Positions 8,025 to 18,859 of a stretch of DNA of 64,000 nt are shown here, in pieces. The translations under genes and the position numbers were made by a program. Within the stretch, counting starts at the first letter, position 1. Each line of letters begins with the position of its first letter. The stretch lies in the NCBI GenBank assembly GCA_016124575.1, contig WGNM01000033.1, positions 55,999-119,998 of the forward strand. The letters are read 5' to 3'. The stretch comes from Cryomorphaceae bacterium (lineage in GTDB: Bacteria > Bacteroidota > Bacteroidia > Flavobacteriales_D > Sanyastnellaceae). A model generated the notes under the pieces. That model was not told where the DNA came from and did not search any database. It saw only the letters and a program-made list of their open reading frames with translations.

Positions 8025-10133
8025 ATGGCAAAGAGAGATCTTTCATATACGCGGAACATCGGGATCATGGCACACATTGATGCCGGTAAAACGACAACTA
8101 CAGAGCGTATCCTGTACTACACAGGAATTAGCCACAAAATTGGTGAGGTACACGATGGTGCCGCTACAATGGACTGGATGGAGCAAGAGCAGGAGCGTGG
8201 TATCACCATTACTTCGGCTGCAACGACTTGTTTCTGGAAGTTCCGTGACGAAGACTACCGTATCAATATCATCGATACTCCGGGACACGTTGACTTTACC
8301 GTTGAGGTAGAGCGTTCATTGCGTGTTTTGGATGGTGCTGTTGCATTGTTCTGTGCAGTTGGAGGTGTTGAGCCACAATCTGAGACAGTATGGCGTCAAG
8401 CCGACAAATACGGTGTTCCACGTTTGGGATTCGTAAATAAAATGGACCGTAGCGGAGCAGATTTCTTCAACGTTGTTGAGCAAGTCCGTGAGCGTTTGGG
8501 TGGTAACCCAATTCCACTTCAGGTTCCAATCGGTGCTGAAGATACTTTCATGGGAGTAGTTGATTTGATCAACAACCGCGCGATCACTTGGAATGATGAA
8601 GACCAAGGGATGACATGGAAAGAAATTCCAATGCCTGAGGATTTGGTTGATACGGTTGCTGAGTGGCGTGAGAAGCTTGTAGAGGCGGTTGCTGAACAAG
8701 ACGAGCGTTTGATGGAGAAGTATTTCGAAGATCCAAATAGCATCACAGAAGCAGAAATGGTAGCTGCAATCCGCAAGGCAACTTGTGCGATGTCTATCAC
8801 CCCAATCATGTGTGGTTCTGCCTTTAAAAACAAAGGTGTTCAAACCATGTTGGATGCTGTAATGCAGTTCCTTCCATCTCCTTTGGATGTTGATGCAATT
8901 GTTGGTATCAATCCTGATACTGAGCTAGAAGAGAAGCGTTACCCGAAAGGTGACGATTCATTCGCTGGTTTGGCGTTTAAAATTGCTACTGACCCATTTG
9001 TTGGACGTCTATGTTTCATCCGTGCTTACTCTGGTACATTGCCAGCAGGTAGCTACGTATTGAACACGCGTTCAGGTAAAAAAGAGCGTATTTCACGTTT
9101 GTTCCAGATGCACTCAAACAAGCAGAATCCTATTGATATGCTTGAGGCAGGTGACATCGGCGCAGCCGTTGGATTTAAAGATATTCGCACAGGTGATACC
9201 TTGTGTGAAGAGAGCAAACCAATCGTACTTGAATCAATGTCTTTCCCTGAGCCGGTAATCGGTGTGGCTATTGAGCCTAAGACTCAGGCGGATATGGACA
9301 AGCTTGGCGTTGCATTGTCGAAATTGGCTGAAGAAGATCCAACCTTTACTGTGAAGACAGATGAGGCTAGTGGTCAGACAGTTATTTCGGGAATGGGAGA
9401 GCTTCACTTGGAAATCATCATCGACCGTTTGCGTCGTGAGTTCAAAGTGGAGTGTAACCAAGGTCGTCCGCAGGTTGCATACAAAGAAGCTATCACCGGA
9501 TCAACAGATCACCGTGAGGTTTACAAGAAGCAGTCTGGTGGTCGTGGTAAATTCGCGGATATCGTTGTAAAAATCGGTCCGAACGAAGATGCTGAGAAGA
9601 CAGGTTTGAACTTCAAGAACAGTATCAAAGGTGGTAACGTTCCACGTGAATTTATACCAGCCATTGAGAAAGGTTTCAAAGACTCTATGATCAATGGGGT
9701 ACTTGCAGGCTTCCCAATGGATGCTATGTCGGTTGAATTGTTGGATGGTTCTTACCACAACGTTGACTCCGATAGCTTGTCGTTTGAATTGTGTGCTAAG
9801 ATGGCATACCGTGAGGCGGTTAAGCATTGCCGTCCGATCATTCTTGAGCCGATGATGAAACTTGAGGTGTTGACACCTGAGGTGAACATGGGTGACGTGA
9901 TCGGTGACTTGAACAAGCGTCGTGCTTTGATAGAAGGTACCGATGAGCGCAGCGGGGCAACTGTAGTGAAAGCTAAGGTTCCTCTCTCAGAGATGTTCGG
10001 TTATGTAACAGATCTTCGTACGATCACATCCGGTCGTGCAAGTTCAAGCATGGAGTTCTCACATTATTCTGCAGCGCCTAATAACGTTCAGGAAGCCGTG
10101 ATTGCTCAAGTTCGTGGAAAAGCAACTGCCTAA
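8025..10133 (+). CDS. fusA: Translation elongation factor G
   Basis: EF-G (702 aa) is the GTPase that drives tRNA-mRNA translocation on the ribosome. GTP-binding motifs are clear: G1 [10 protein letters not shown]3 DTPGHVDF and G4 NKMD. They are followed by domain II, domain III, the domain IV region with [15 protein letters not shown], and the domain V end. In E. coli the str operon continues with tuf. Here fusA runs straight into rpsJ after 11 bases, so the str and S10 operons are joined and EF-Tu must be encoded elsewhere. This is common in Bacteroidota. Confidence 0.98.
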   Translation: MAKRDLSYTRNIGIMAHIDAGKTTTTERILYYTGISHKIGEVHDGAATMDWMEQEQERGITITSAATTCFWKFRDEDYRINIIDTPGHVDFTVEVERSLRVLDGAVALFCAVGGVEPQSETVWRQADKYGVPRLGFVNKMDRSGADFFNVVEQVRERLGGNPIPLQVPIGAEDTFMGVVDLINNRAITWNDEDQGMTWKEIPMPEDLVDTVAEWREKLVEAVAEQDERLMEKYFEDPNSITEAEMVAAIRKATCAMSITPIMCGSAFKNKGVQTMLDAVMQFLPSPLDVDAIVGINPDTELEEKRYPKGDDSFAGLAFKIATDPFVGRLCFIRAYSGTLPAGSYVLNTRSGKKERISRLFQMHSNKQNPIDMLEAGDIGAAVGFKDIRTGDTLCEESKPIVLESMSFPEPVIGVAIEPKTQADMDKLGVALSKLAEEDPTFTVKTDEASGQTVISGMGELHLEIIIDRLRREFKVECNQGRPQVAYKEAITGSTDHREVYKKQSGGRGKFADIVVKIGPNEDAEKTGLNFKNSIKGGNVPREFIPAIEKGFKDSMINGVLAGFPMDAMSVELLDGSYHNVDSDSLSFELCAKMAYREAVKHCRPIILEPMMKLEVLTPEVNMGDVIGDLNKRRALIEGTDERSGATVVKAKVPLSEMFGYVTDLRTITSGRASSSMEFSHYSAAPNNVQEAVIAQVRGKATA

Positions 10134-10144
10134 TCAGAAGATAA

Positions 10145-10450
10145 ATGGCTCAGAAAATCCGTATAAAACTAAAGTCGTACGATCACAATCTCGTTGATAA
10201 GTCAGCTGAGAAGATTGTAAAGACAGTAAAAGCAACAGGTGCTGTGATCAGTGGTCCAATTCCACTTCCAACACACCGCAGAATTTACACTGTATTGCGT
10301 TCACCACACGTAAACAAAAAGGCTCGTGAGCAGTTCGAGTTGTCTAGCTACAAGCGTTTGCTTGATATTTATAGCTCGTCATCAAAGACTGTAGATGCCT
10401 TGATGCGTTTGGAGCTTCCAAGCGGTGTAGAAGTAGAAATAAAAGTTTAA
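10145..10450 (+). CDS. rpsJ: 30S ribosomal protein S10
   Basis: S10 (101 aa) is a head protein of the 30S subunit and, with NusB, part of transcription antitermination complexes. The start [18 protein letters not shown] and the loop [23 protein letters not shown] (shown in parts: [14 protein letters not shown]) are diagnostic. It follows fusA by 11 bases and begins the S10 block. Confidence 0.98.
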   Translation: MAQKIRIKLKSYDHNLVDKSAEKIVKTVKATGAVISGPIPLPTHRRIYTVLRSPHVNKKAREQFELSSYKRLLDIYSSSSKTVDALMRLELPSGVEVEIKV

Positions 10451-10468
10451 CAGAGATAACCAAAAGCA

Positions 10469-11089
10469 ATGCCTGGACTCATAGGGAAAAAAATCGGCAT
10501 GACTAGTATCTTCAACGCCTCTGGGAAGAATGTCCCATGCACCATTATTGAAGCTGGTCCTTGTGTAGTAACGCAAGTTAAAACCCTGGAGAAGGACGGT
10601 TACGAATGCATCCAACTTGGCTTCGGCGAGAAGGGTGAGAAAAGAACCTCCAAGCCCATGTTAGGGCACTTCAAGAAAGCGGGAGTTACACCACGTCGTA
10701 GATTGACAGAATTTTTCAATTTCGGTCGTGAGCTTAAGCTCGGAGATGAAGTGAAAGTAGAAGAGATCTTTAACGAAGGAGACTATGTCTTCGTAGTTGG
10801 GAAATCGAAAGGTAAGGGATTCCAAGGCGTTGTGAAGCGCCACGGGTTCGGAGGAGTAGGTCAAGCTACTCACGGTCAGCACAACCGTTTGCGTGCACCA
10901 GGTTCGGTAGGAGCTGCCTCATTCCCAGCACGGGTATTTAAGGGTATGCGTATGGCCGGACAAACTGGAGCGCTGCAGGTGACTATCGAGAACCTTGAAG
11001 TATTGAAAGTGATTCCAGAACAAGGTCTGCTTGTTGTGAAGGGAGCTATTCCTGGACACAAAGGTGCAACCGTAGTAATTCGTAAGTAA
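10469..11089 (+). CDS. rplC: 50S ribosomal protein L3
   Basis: L3 (206 aa) binds near the 3' end of 23S rRNA and is needed early in 50S assembly. The start [15 protein letters not shown] and the loop [20 protein letters not shown] (carrying the Gln that PrmB methylates in other bacteria) reach towards the peptidyl-transferase centre. Only one base separates its stop from the rplD start, suggesting translational coupling. Confidence 0.98.
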   Translation: MPGLIGKKIGMTSIFNASGKNVPCTIIEAGPCVVTQVKTLEKDGYECIQLGFGEKGEKRTSKPMLGHFKKAGVTPRRRLTEFFNFGRELKLGDEVKVEEIFNEGDYVFVVGKSKGKGFQGVVKRHGFGGVGQATHGQHNRLRAPGSVGAASFPARVFKGMRMAGQTGALQVTIENLEVLKVIPEQGLLVVKGAIPGHKGATVVIRK

Positions 11090-11090
11090 G

Positions 11091-11720
11091 ATGGAACTGA
11101 CGGTATATAATAACGAAGGAAATAAAACCTCGAAGACTGTAAAGTTGGATGCTGAGGTTTTTGGCATCGAGCCAAATGATCACGCGATCTACCTCGATGT
11201 GAAGAGTTATCTTGCTGCTCAGCGTCAGGGTACTCACAAGTCGAAAGAGCGAAATGAGATTTCGGGTTCTACTCGTAAGATCAAGCGTCAAAAGGGAACT
11301 GGTGGCGCACGTGCAGGTAGCATCAAAAACCCGTTGTTCCGAGGTGGTGGTACAGTGTTCGGACCTCGTCCGCACGCATACGACCTAAAGGTGAACAAGA
11401 AGGTGAAACGCCTAGCTCGTCGATCGGCACTCTCTTACAAGGCTCAAGGAAACGGCATTATGTTGTTGGATGCTTTGCAAATGGACTCAGTAAAAACGAG
11501 TTCGTACGTGAAGTTGTTGAAAAACCTAAGCATGGATACAAGTAAAACACTCGTTGTTTTGCCATCTCATGATCAGAAGGTGTACCTTTCGGCCCGCAAC
11601 TTGAAGAAGCACACGGTACGTGTTGCCTCAGACTTGAACACTTACGATATCATGAACTGCAAGAACTTGATCTTTGTGAACAATGCTCACGAGATCGTTC
11701 AGGAAATGCTCAAAAAGTAA
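11091..11720 (+). CDS. rplD: 50S ribosomal protein L4
   Basis: L4 (209 aa) lines the polypeptide exit tunnel. The long basic loop (about residues 45-100) contains RKIKRQKGTGGARAGS and PLFRGGGTVFGPRPH, the segment that touches the tunnel constriction and where macrolide-resistance changes occur. The sequence there looks standard. E. coli L4 also controls its operon. No matching leader structure was recognised here. Confidence 0.97.
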   Translation: MELTVYNNEGNKTSKTVKLDAEVFGIEPNDHAIYLDVKSYLAAQRQGTHKSKERNEISGSTRKIKRQKGTGGARAGSIKNPLFRGGGTVFGPRPHAYDLKVNKKVKRLARRSALSYKAQGNGIMLLDALQMDSVKTSSYVKLLKNLSMDTSKTLVVLPSHDQKVYLSARNLKKHTVRVASDLNTYDIMNCKNLIFVNNAHEIVQEMLKK

Positions 11721-11724
11721 GGCT

Positions 11725-12018
11725 ATGACTGAAGTACTTATCAAACCCCTGATCACGGAGAAGATGACCTCCGATTCAGAGAAACACAACCGTTACGGTT
11801 TCGTTGTGAGCAAAGGAGCGAACAAGGTTGAGATCAAGAAGGCGGTAGAAAAGGCCTACGGTGTTAAAGTGGCTGATGTAAGAACATTGAACGTTGATGG
11901 AAAGAAGCGTTCACGTTTTAGCAAGACAGGCATCGTGAATGGAAGAACGAATTCATATAAGAAAGCGATTGTTCAGCTGGTAGACGGCGATGTGATCGAT
12001 TTCTATGATAACATTTAA
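11725..12018 (+). CDS. rplW: 50S ribosomal protein L23
   Basis: L23 (97 aa from the ATG at 11725) lies at the tunnel exit and docks trigger factor and SRP. The frame is open further upstream inside rplD, but MTEVLIKPLITEKMTSDSE matches the family's normal beginning and leaves a four-base gap after rplD, so this start is chosen. The NKVEIKKAVEKAYGVKV segment and the loop before TNSYKKAIVQL are typical. Confidence 0.96.
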   Translation: MTEVLIKPLITEKMTSDSEKHNRYGFVVSKGANKVEIKKAVEKAYGVKVADVRTLNVDGKKRSRFSKTGIVNGRTNSYKKAIVQLVDGDVIDFYDNI

Positions 12019-12032
12019 TCGAGGATTGAGCA

Positions 12033-12857
12033 ATGGCACTCCGTAAGCTTAAACCAATTACCCCAGGACAACGTCACCGAGTTATTAGCTCGTTTGATGA
12101 GATCACAGCAGACAAGCCTTTCAAAGGTTTGCTGGAAACGATCAATAAGTCTGGAGGACGTAATAACACAGGTAAAATGACAATGCGCTACCGTGGTGGT
12201 GGTCACAAACGTCGTTACCGTATAATAGACTTCAAAAGAGACAAGCATGGTGTTCCTGCGACTGTCTTGACTATCGAATACGATCCAAACCGCTCTGCTC
12301 GCATTGCATTGGTTGAGTACAAAGATGGCGAGAAGCGTTACATCATCGCTCCAGAAGGACTGAAAGTGGGTCAAACCATTAGCAGTGGGACTGGTGCGGC
12401 TCCAGAAGTTGGAAATGCTCTTTTCTTAAAAGACATTCCACTAGGAACTGTGATTCACAACATTGAGTTGTATCCAGGTCGTGGAGCTTCGATGGCACGC
12501 AGTGCTGGTGCTTATGCACAGTTGAATGCTCGCGATAAGAACTATGCGACTGTGAAGTTGCCTTCAGGAGAGATCCGTATGGTGTTGACCAGTTGTATGG
12601 CAACCATTGGTACGGTTTCAAACTCTGAACACAACCAACAGGTATCTGGTAAAGCAGGTCGCAGCCGTTGGAAAGGACGCCGTCCACGTACACGTGCGGT
12701 GGTTATGAACCCGGTAGATCACCCAATGGGTGGAGGTGAAGGACGCTCGTCTGGAGGACATCCACGCAGCCGCAAAGGTATTCCAGCTAAAGGTTACAAG
12801 ACCCGTAGCAAGAAGAAGCCTACAAGTAAGTATATTGTTGAACGTCGTAAGAAATAA
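12033..12857 (+). CDS. rplB: 50S ribosomal protein L2
   Basis: L2 (274 aa) is an essential 23S rRNA-binding protein close to the peptidyl-transferase centre. It has the N-terminal [18 protein letters not shown], the SH3-like and OB-like core, and the conserved C-terminal stretch [17 protein letters not shown] with the critical His. The tail [22 protein letters not shown] is basic (seen in parts). It lies 14 bases after rplW. Confidence 0.98.
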   Translation: MALRKLKPITPGQRHRVISSFDEITADKPFKGLLETINKSGGRNNTGKMTMRYRGGGHKRRYRIIDFKRDKHGVPATVLTIEYDPNRSARIALVEYKDGEKRYIIAPEGLKVGQTISSGTGAAPEVGNALFLKDIPLGTVIHNIELYPGRGASMARSAGAYAQLNARDKNYATVKLPSGEIRMVLTSCMATIGTVSNSEHNQQVSGKAGRSRWKGRRPRTRAVVMNPVDHPMGGGEGRSSGGHPRSRKGIPAKGYKTRSKKKPTSKYIVERRKK

Positions 12858-12868
12858 GCTGATTAACG

Positions 12869-13150
12869 ATGTCTCGTTCACTAAAGAAACCACCGTTCGT
12901 GCACTATAAGTTGCAACAACGAGTAGAAGAATCACATTCTTCCGGCAAGAAGTCGGTAATTAAGACGTGGTCACGTGCCTCGACTATCACTCCTGAATTT
13001 GTAGGGTTGACATTCGCTGTGCACAACGGAAAGCAGTTCATTCCAGTTTTCGTAACTGAAAACATGGTTGGACATAAGTTGGGAGAGTTTTCACCAACGC
13101 GCACATTCCGCGGACACGGCGGTAATAAGAAGGATAAAGGAAAACGTTAA
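12869..13150 (+). CDS. rpsS: 30S ribosomal protein S19
   Basis: S19 (93 aa) forms a head complex with S13 and contacts A-site tRNA and bridge B1a. The start [19 protein letters not shown] and the [18 protein letters not shown] motif identify it. It follows rplB by 11 bases and precedes rplV by 22 bases. Confidence 0.98.
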   Translation: MSRSLKKPPFVHYKLQQRVEESHSSGKKSVIKTWSRASTITPEFVGLTFAVHNGKQFIPVFVTENMVGHKLGEFSPTRTFRGHGGNKKDKGKR

Positions 13151-13172
13151 TCGCTGGTTAATTAAGTACGCC

Positions 13173-13568
13173 ATGGGTGCCAGGAAAAGAATAAAAGCAG
13201 ATCAGAGGAAGGAAGAACTTAAGAACTCATCGTTCGCAAAGCTCAACAACTGTCCGACCTCTCCACGCAAAATGCGTATCGTAGCCGATACCATTCGCGG
13301 AAAGGATGTGTTCCTTGCGTTGAACATTTTGAAGTTCAGCAAACAGGATGCTTCCAACCGTTTGGAAAAATTACTTCGCAGCGCAATTGCGAACTGGGAA
13401 GCTAAAAACGAAGGCGGTCGACCTGAAGAGTCTAACCTTGTGGTTAGTGAGATTTCAGTTGATAGCGGACGAATGTTGAAGCGCTTACGCCCTGCGCCGC
13501 AAGGCCGTGCTCACCGCATACGCAAACGTTCGAACCACGTAACCATCATCGTTGATAGCGCCAAATAA
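13173..13568 (+). CDS. rplV: 50S ribosomal protein L22
   Basis: L22 (131 aa from the ATG at 13173) spans the 50S subunit and its hairpin lines the exit tunnel. The open frame extends upstream into rpsS, but [15 protein letters not shown] gives the normal beginning and avoids an overlap of about 80 bases. The core [18 protein letters not shown] and the tunnel hairpin tip [18 protein letters not shown] are typical. Confidence 0.96.
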   Translation: MGARKRIKADQRKEELKNSSFAKLNNCPTSPRKMRIVADTIRGKDVFLALNILKFSKQDASNRLEKLLRSAIANWEAKNEGGRPEESNLVVSEISVDSGRMLKRLRPAPQGRAHRIRKRSNHVTIIVDSAK

Positions 13569-13577
13569 GACAAGACA

Positions 13578-14312
13578 ATGGGACAAAAGTGTAATCCAAT
13601 AGGAAATCGTTTGGGCTTCATCCGTGGATGGGATTCAAACTGGTATGGGGGCAATCATTACGCAGACAAGATCGTAGAAGATGATCAAATCCGCAGATAC
13701 CTCATGTCTCGTCTTCGCAAGGCGAGTGTAGCAAGAATTATCATCGAGCGTACTTTGAAGCTTGTTACTGTTACAATCCAAACCGCTCGTCCGGGTGTTA
13801 TCATCGGGAAAGGTGGAACTGAGGTTGATAAGTTGAAAGAAGAGTTGAAGAAACTTACTGGTAAAGAAGTTCAAATCAACATCTACGAAATAAAGCGCCC
13901 TGAGTTGGATGCTCGTCTGGTAGCAGACAGCGTAGCTCGTCAGATTGAAGCGCGTATCAGTTTCCGTCGTGCGACGAAAATGGGTATCGCTGCAACCATG
14001 AGAATGGGAGCTGAGGGAATCAAGATCACATTGAGCGGTCGTTTGAACGGTGCAGAGATTGCGCGTTCTGAGACTTTCAAGGATGGCCGAGTTCCTTTGC
14101 ACACTTTCCGTGCGGATATTGATTATGCTTTGGCAGAAGCACATACAACCTTTGGTCGTATCGGTGTTAAAGTATGGATCTGTAGAGGTGAAGTATATGG
14201 CAAGCGTGACTTAAGTCCGGCTGCTGGAATGAAAGATAAGGCACGTGGTGCTGGCGGCAATGCACCTGCGGGTGGTGGCGCAAACCAAGCGCGTCGTCGC
14301 CGTCGCAAATAA
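13578..14312 (+). CDS. rpsC: 30S ribosomal protein S3
   Basis: S3 (244 aa) sits at the mRNA entry tunnel and helps the ribosome unwind mRNA. It begins [20 protein letters not shown], has a KH domain with the GxxG-type loop [13 protein letters not shown], and continues into the S3 C-terminal domain ([23 protein letters not shown], here [19 protein letters not shown]). A low-complexity Gly/Ala/Arg tail ([20 protein letters not shown]) ends the protein. Such basic tails are frequent in this phylum. Confidence 0.98.
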   Translation: MGQKCNPIGNRLGFIRGWDSNWYGGNHYADKIVEDDQIRRYLMSRLRKASVARIIIERTLKLVTVTIQTARPGVIIGKGGTEVDKLKEELKKLTGKEVQINIYEIKRPELDARLVADSVARQIEARISFRRATKMGIAATMRMGAEGIKITLSGRLNGAEIARSETFKDGRVPLHTFRADIDYALAEAHTTFGRIGVKVWICRGEVYGKRDLSPAAGMKDKARGAGGNAPAGGGANQARRRRRK

Positions 14313-14331
14313 ATCTTAAAGCGTTAGTACG

Positions 14332-14751
14332 ATGTTACAACCGAAAAGAACGAAGTTCCGTAGGACACAAAAGGGGCGAATCAAAGGAATCGCACAGCGC
14401 GGAGCTACCATCGCATTTGGATCATTTGCGGTGAAGTCAATGGATGAAGGATTTATTACTTCACGCCAGATTGAGTCAGCCCGTGTTGCGGTTACACGTT
14501 ACATGAAACGTGAAGGAAAAGTATGGATTCGCATATTCCCTGATAAACCAATGACCTCTAAGCCAGCCGAAGTTCGTATGGGTAAAGGTAAAGGTGCACC
14601 GAGTCACTGGGTAGCAGTGATCAGACCAGGAAGAATAATGTTCGAAATAGAAGGTGTGCCTTTGGCAGTTGCTCAAGAAGCCCTTCGATTGGCAGCTCAA
14701 AAGCTTCCAGTTCGTACGAAATTTATTGTCCGCCCGGACTACACAGAATAA
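14332..14751 (+). CDS. rplP: 50S ribosomal protein L16
   Basis: L16 (139 aa) helps position A-site tRNA in the large subunit. The start [16 protein letters not shown], the motif [21 protein letters not shown] (read in parts) and [19 protein letters not shown] are diagnostic. It follows rpsC by 19 bases and precedes rpmC by 11 bases. Confidence 0.98.
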   Translation: MLQPKRTKFRRTQKGRIKGIAQRGATIAFGSFAVKSMDEGFITSRQIESARVAVTRYMKREGKVWIRIFPDKPMTSKPAEVRMGKGKGAPSHWVAVIRPGRIMFEIEGVPLAVAQEALRLAAQKLPVRTKFIVRPDYTE

Positions 14752-14762
14752 TAAGCTGGACG

Positions 14763-14957
14763 ATGAAAATGGAAGAGATCAAACAGATGTCGGATACCGA
14801 CCTTCTGGAGCGCCTCAGTGAGGCCCGCCAAGAATTGAGCAAAATGCGCTTTAACCACACGATCGCTGGATTGGAAAATCCAAACGTGCTAAAGGAGAAA
14901 CGCAGAAACGTTGCGCGGTTACTGACTGAGCAAAATGGACGTAATAAGAAGGCCTAA
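14763..14957 (+). CDS. rpmC: 50S ribosomal protein L29
   Basis: L29 (64 aa) is a small helical-hairpin protein at the tunnel exit that interacts with L23 and with chaperones. MKMEEIKQMSDTDLLERLSE, then LSKMRFNHTIAGLENPN and a basic end, fit the family length and pattern. Met3 could serve as the start instead. The first ATG is kept. Confidence 0.95.
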   Translation: MKMEEIKQMSDTDLLERLSEARQELSKMRFNHTIAGLENPNVLKEKRRNVARLLTEQNGRNKKA

Positions 14958-14969
14958 TCAGGAATTGGT

Positions 14970-15224
14970 ATGGAACGCAATCTGAGAAAAGAACGTATTG
15001 GTGTTGTTACGAGCAACAAGATGGACAAGTCTATTGTCGTATCGGTTGAACGTAAAATGAAACACGAGAAGTACGGAAAATTCGTCAAGCAGACGAACAA
15101 GTTTATTGCACATGATGAAAAACAGGAGTGCAATATTGGAGATACAGTAAAGATCATGGAAACCAGACCTCTGAGCAAAAACAAGTGTTGGAGATTGGTC
15201 GAGATTGTTGAAAGAGCGAAATAA
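14970..15224 (+). CDS. rpsQ: 30S ribosomal protein S17
   Basis: S17 (84 aa) is an OB-fold primary binding protein of the 16S 5' domain. [39 protein letters not shown] and the [27 protein letters not shown] end (seen in parts) are typical. It lies 12 bases after rpmC and 26 bases before rplN. Confidence 0.97.
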   Translation: MERNLRKERIGVVTSNKMDKSIVVSVERKMKHEKYGKFVKQTNKFIAHDEKQECNIGDTVKIMETRPLSKNKCWRLVEIVERAK

Positions 15225-15250
15225 TCTGGTATCCGTAATAAGAATTAGTA

Positions 15251-15619
15251 ATGATACAGCAAGAAAGCCGGTTAAAAGTGGCGGATAACAGTGGTGCGAA
15301 AGAAGCACTTTGCATCCGCGTCCTGGGTGGCACAGGCCGTCGTTATGCCAGCATTGGTGACAAAATAGTTGTCACTGTTAAAGATGCATCCCCTTCTGGT
15401 AACGTAAAGAAAGGGCAGGTTTCGAAGGCAGTAGTCGTTCGCACCAAAAAAGAAGTTCGTCGTCCTGATGGAAGTTATATTCGTTTCGATGACAACGCAA
15501 TAGTGCTTTTAAACCAAGCCGGTGAAATGCGTGGAACGCGTATCTTTGGCCCAGTTGCGAGAGAATTGCGTGAGAAAGACTTTATGAAGATCGTTTCATT
15601 GGCACCTGAGGTGCTTTAA
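15251..15619 (+). CDS. rplN: 50S ribosomal protein L14
   Basis: L14 (122 aa) is a beta-barrel protein at the subunit interface and the docking site of the silencing factor Rsf[21 protein letters not shown], the basic loop [21 protein letters not shown] and the [13 protein letters not shown] end are exact family hallmarks (read in parts). Confidence 0.98.
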   Translation: MIQQESRLKVADNSGAKEALCIRVLGGTGRRYASIGDKIVVTVKDASPSGNVKKGQVSKAVVVRTKKEVRRPDGSYIRFDDNAIVLLNQAGEMRGTRIFGPVARELREKDFMKIVSLAPEVL

Positions 15620-15629
15620 AGCAGAAACC

Positions 15630-15950
15630 ATGGACAAGCGTCTTAAGGTAAAAAAAGGAGATCAGGTGAAAGTGATCTCAGGAGAGAACAAGGGCAAAGA
15701 AGGTTCTGTTCTCCAGGTTCTTCGCGACAAAGATCGCGTGATTGTAGAAGGTGTGAACATCGTTACAAAACACGTGAAGCCAAGTGCGACGAATCCACAA
15801 GGTGGTGTGATGCAACAAGAAGCTGCAATTCACATCTCGAATGTAATGGTTATTGACAATCAAGGGAATGCAACGCGCATTGGACGCCGTCGTGGTGAAA
15901 ACAATAAGCTGGTGCGTTTCTCTAAGAAATCAAATGAGGAGATCAAGTGA
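15630..15950 (+). CDS. rplX: 50S ribosomal protein L24
   Basis: L24 (106 aa) is an assembly initiator with a KOW motif: [20 protein letters not shown]. The basic segment [16 protein letters not shown] follows. Its TGA stop overlaps the ATG of rplE by one base (TGATG), a typical arrangement for translational coupling. Confidence 0.97.
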   Translation: MDKRLKVKKGDQVKVISGENKGKEGSVLQVLRDKDRVIVEGVNIVTKHVKPSATNPQGGVMQQEAAIHISNVMVIDNQGNATRIGRRRGENNKLVRFSKKSNEEIK

Positions 15951-16501
15951 TGAACTATACGCCACGTCTTCAGAAAGTGTACTCAGACAAGATTGTCCCT
16001 GAATTGAAAAAACAGTTCGAGTACAAATCACCTATGCAGGTGCCGAAAATCACTAAAATCTGCTTGAACCAAGGTATTGGTCGCGCAGTGGGTGATAAGA
16101 AATTGGTTGATAATGCCATTGTGGAAATGACCAACATTGCTGGTCAAAAAGCAATCGCAACTTTATCTACCAAAGACGTTTCGAACTTCAAACTCCGTAA
16201 AGGAATGCCTATCGGTTGCCGCGTAACTCTGCGCAGCGAGAGAATGTATGAATTCCTCGACCGTTTGATCTCAGCTTCGTTGCCACGTACTCGCGATTTC
16301 CGCGGAGTAAAGGTTTCTGGCTTTGATGGACGTGGGAACTTCACATTTGGTATCAAGGAACAAATCATCTTCCCTGAGATCGATATTGATAAAGTAAAGA
16401 ACATCAACGGAATGGACATCACAATCGTGACTACAGCAAACACAGATGAAGAGGCGAAAGCTCTTTTGGCAGCGTTTGGTTTCCCATTCGTTAAAAACTA
16501 A
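15950..16501 (+). CDS. rplE: 50S ribosomal protein L5
   Basis: L5 (183 aa) binds 5S rRNA and contacts the P-site tRNA elbow. The ATG at 15950 is preferred over an adjacent in-frame GTG at 15947 because it overlaps the rplX stop as TGATG and gives [20 protein letters not shown], the normal start. [39 protein letters not shown] and the C-terminal [18 protein letters not shown] are typical. Confidence 0.96.
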   Translation: MNYTPRLQKVYSDKIVPELKKQFEYKSPMQVPKITKICLNQGIGRAVGDKKLVDNAIVEMTNIAGQKAIATLSTKDVSNFKLRKGMPIGCRVTLRSERMYEFLDRLISASLPRTRDFRGVKVSGFDGRGNFTFGIKEQIIFPEIDIDKVKNINGMDITIVTTANTDEEAKALLAAFGFPFVKN

Positions 16502-16507
16502 TAGAAG

Positions 16508-16777
16508 ATGGCGAAGGAATCAATGAAAGCTCGCGAACGTAAGCGTCGCAGAATGGTAGCTCGTTACGCTTCTAAAAGAGAAGCGCTGAAACAAGCAGGA
16601 GATTGGGATGGCTTGCAAAAGCTTCCAAAAAATTCATCGTATGTACGTCTACACAACCGCTGTCTTTTGACTGGTCGTCCACGTGGTTACATGCGTCAAT
16701 TTGGTATCTCTCGTGTGACTTTCCGTGAGATGGCACTATCTGGAAAAATTCCAGGAGTAAAGAAAGCAAGCTGGTAA
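16508..16777 (+). CDS. rpsN: 30S ribosomal protein S14, zinc-independent type
   Basis: S14 (89 aa) belongs to the small-subunit head. The long form without the CxxC...CxxC zinc motif is present. The only Cys lies in [20 protein letters not shown]. The start [20 protein letters not shown] is strongly basic. As the sole S14 in this operon it needs no zinc, matching the cysteine-free L36 further down. Confidence 0.97.
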   Translation: MAKESMKARERKRRRMVARYASKREALKQAGDWDGLQKLPKNSSYVRLHNRCLLTGRPRGYMRQFGISRVTFREMALSGKIPGVKKASW

Positions 16778-16797
16778 GACCAATAAGGAACAAGGTT

Positions 16798-17196
16798 ATG
16801 TTTACAGATCCGATAGCAGACTTCCTGACGCGTATTCGCAATGCTCAGATGGCTCAACACAAAGTAGTTGACATCCCCGCGTCGAACTTGAAGAAGGAAA
16901 TCACTAAAATCCTCTTCGATAAGGGGTACATTTTGAATTACAAATTTGTTGACGATGAGAAACAAGGCAGCATCAAGATTGCTTTGAAGTACAATCAAAA
17001 GACAAAAAGACCGGCCATCACTGATATTCAGCGTGTGAGCCGTCCAGGTCTCCGCAAATATGCTGGTTCAGAAAATCTGCCTCGCGTATTGAATGGTTTG
17101 GGTATCTCAATCCTTTCAACTTCTCACGGTGTAATGACCGATAAAGAAGCACGCAAGCAGAATGTTGGAGGCGAAGTCCTCTGTTATGTTTATTAA
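16798..17196 (+). CDS. rpsH: 30S ribosomal protein S8
   Basis: S8 (132 aa) binds the central domain of 16S rRNA and in E. coli represses the spc operon. [21 protein letters not shown] begins the protein (after MFT), and [35 protein letters not shown] (read in parts) is its conserved C-terminal RNA-binding region. It lies 20 bases after rpsN. Confidence 0.98.
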   Translation: MFTDPIADFLTRIRNAQMAQHKVVDIPASNLKKEITKILFDKGYILNYKFVDDEKQGSIKIALKYNQKTKRPAITDIQRVSRPGLRKYAGSENLPRVLNGLGISILSTSHGVMTDKEARKQNVGGEVLCYVY

Positions 17197-17214
17197 TCTC
17201 AGAAAGATAAAGAG

Positions 17215-17769
17215 ATGTCACGCGTAGGTAAAGCACCAATTACCCTTGGATCGAACGTACAGTTTTCGATTGAAGAGGGAAACATAGTAAAAGTAAAGGG
17301 CCCGAAAGGAGAACTTTCTCAAGCAGTTCATGCTGACATTAGTGTCAAAATGGAAGATGGGATCGTTGTACTTGAAAAGGCTGCGGAAACGAAAGAGCTT
17401 CGTGCAATGCACGGACTTTACAGAGCTCTTATCAATAACATGGTTATGGGCGTAACTGAAGGTTACACCAAAACATTGGAGTTGGTAGGGGTAGGTTATC
17501 GTGCTAGCGCTGTAGGTCAGCGTTTAACACTAGCCCTCGGTTTTAGCCACCCAATTGTGGTTGAACTTCCAAACGAAGTGAAAGTTTCTGCTGAAACGAA
17601 AAAAGGGGAAAACCCTATGATCACGCTGGAGTCACACGACAAACAGTTGATCGGTCAAATCGCAGCAAAACTGAGATCGTTCCGCAAACCTGAACCTTAC
17701 AAAGGAAAAGGTGTACGCTTCAAAGGTGAAATCATACGTCGTAAAGCAGGTAAGTCTGCCGGTAAATAA
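17215..17769 (+). CDS. rplF: 50S ribosomal protein L6
   Basis: L6 (184 aa) lies near the factor-binding site of the large subunit. It consists of two similar domains. MSRVGKAPITLGSNVQF starts the first, and the C-terminal motif RSFRKPEPYKGKGVRFKGE (about residues 155-173) marks the second. It is followed by rplR after nine bases. Confidence 0.98.
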   Translation: MSRVGKAPITLGSNVQFSIEEGNIVKVKGPKGELSQAVHADISVKMEDGIVVLEKAAETKELRAMHGLYRALINNMVMGVTEGYTKTLELVGVGYRASAVGQRLTLALGFSHPIVVELPNEVKVSAETKKGENPMITLESHDKQLIGQIAAKLRSFRKPEPYKGKGVRFKGEIIRRKAGKSAGK

Positions 17770-17778
17770 TATTAGGTC

Positions 17779-18129
17779 ATGGCGATTACGAAAAGAAATA
17801 GCAGACTCCGAATCAAATCACGTGTTCGTGGTAAGATTAGAGGAACAGCAGAACGTCCACGTTTGTCGGTGTTCCGCAGCAATAAGCAGATATATGCTCA
17901 GATTATTGACGACAACAGCGGTAAGACTCTTGCCGCAGCGTCATCAGCGAAAATGAGCGATCTATCTGGCAACAAGATTGACCAAGCAGCGAAAGTTGGA
18001 GCCGCTATTGCCGAACAAGCAAAAGCAGCAGGGGTTGAACTAGTAGTGTTCGATCGCAATGGTTACTTGTACCACGGACGTGTTAAACAATTGGCAGAGG
18101 CAGCTCGAGAAGCTGGTTTGAAATTCTAA
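17779..18129 (+). CDS. rplR: 50S ribosomal protein L18
   Basis: L18 (116 aa) binds 5S rRNA together with L5. Typical features are the basic N-terminus, [24 protein letters not shown], and the end [26 protein letters not shown] (read in parts). It precedes rpsE by seven bases. Confidence 0.98.
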   Translation: MAITKRNSRLRIKSRVRGKIRGTAERPRLSVFRSNKQIYAQIIDDNSGKTLAAASSAKMSDLSGNKIDQAAKVGAAIAEQAKAAGVELVVFDRNGYLYHGRVKQLAEAAREAGLKF

Positions 18130-18136
18130 TAAAATT

Positions 18137-18652
18137 ATGGCAACTCAACTACGTTCAGTTCGCGCGACAGATATCGAGATCAAAGATCGTCTCGTTAATA
18201 TCAACCGTGTAACTAAGGTTACCAAAGGTGGTCGCACATTCAGCTTCTCTGCTATCGTTGTGGTAGGTGATGAAAATGGTGTTGTAGGTCACGGACTTGG
18301 AAAATCAAAAGAAGTAACTGAAGCAATCTCTAAAGGGATTGACGATGCGAAAAAGAATATGATCAAAGTTCCAATTCAACATGGAACCATCCCTCACGCT
18401 CAACTTGCTAAGTTTGGTGGTGCGAAAGTACTCATCAAACCAGCAGCTCACGGAACTGGTGTAATAGCTGGTGGTGCAATGCGCGCAGTGCTTGAAAGCG
18501 TAGGTATTACAGATGTATTGGCAAAATCTTTGGGATCTTCGAACCCACATAACGTAGTAAAAGCTACCTTTGCCGCCCTAGCGAACCTTCGTGATGCAAA
18601 AGAAATTGCTGCAACCCGCGGAGTGTCTGTTAGCAAAGTGTTTAACGGTTAA
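18137..18652 (+). CDS. rpsE: 30S ribosomal protein S5
   Basis: S5 (171 aa) helps form the mRNA entry channel and affects accuracy. The N-terminal double-stranded-RNA-binding-like domain contains [20 protein letters not shown] and [19 protein letters not shown]. The C-terminal domain contains [18 protein letters not shown]. The spectinomycin-loop residues around VTKGGRTF look wild type. Confidence 0.98.
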   Translation: MATQLRSVRATDIEIKDRLVNINRVTKVTKGGRTFSFSAIVVVGDENGVVGHGLGKSKEVTEAISKGIDDAKKNMIKVPIQHGTIPHAQLAKFGGAKVLIKPAAHGTGVIAGGAMRAVLESVGITDVLAKSLGSSNPHNVVKATFAALANLRDAKEIAATRGVSVSKVFNG

Positions 18653-18663
18653 TATTTGTGGTC

Positions 18664-18843
18664 ATGGCAAAAGTTATTATAACGCAGGTGCGTAGCGCGA
18701 TCAATCGCCCAAAGCGCCAGAAAGAAACAATCAAGGCCCTCGGGATTAAAAAACTGAATGTGCCTGTTGAGCATGAAGCCACTCCACAAATCATGGGAAT
18801 GGTAAACAAGGTTACTCACCTTGTGAAAGTAGAACAGAAATAA
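18664..18843 (+). CDS. rpmD: 50S ribosomal protein L30
   Basis: L30 (59 aa from the ATG at 18664) is a small 23S rRNA-binding protein. An in-frame GTG two codons earlier (18658) is ignored because [20 protein letters not shown] is the standard beginning. [25 protein letters not shown] is also typical (read in parts). Confidence 0.95.
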   Translation: MAKVIITQVRSAINRPKRQKETIKALGIKKLNVPVEHEATPQIMGMVNKVTHLVKVEQK

Positions 18844-18859
18844 TTTAAAAAATTTAGAT

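Noticed and set aside
8316..8843. 175-residue minus-strand frame inside fusA
   Set aside because: It is antisense to a strongly conserved gene and has no family resemblance.
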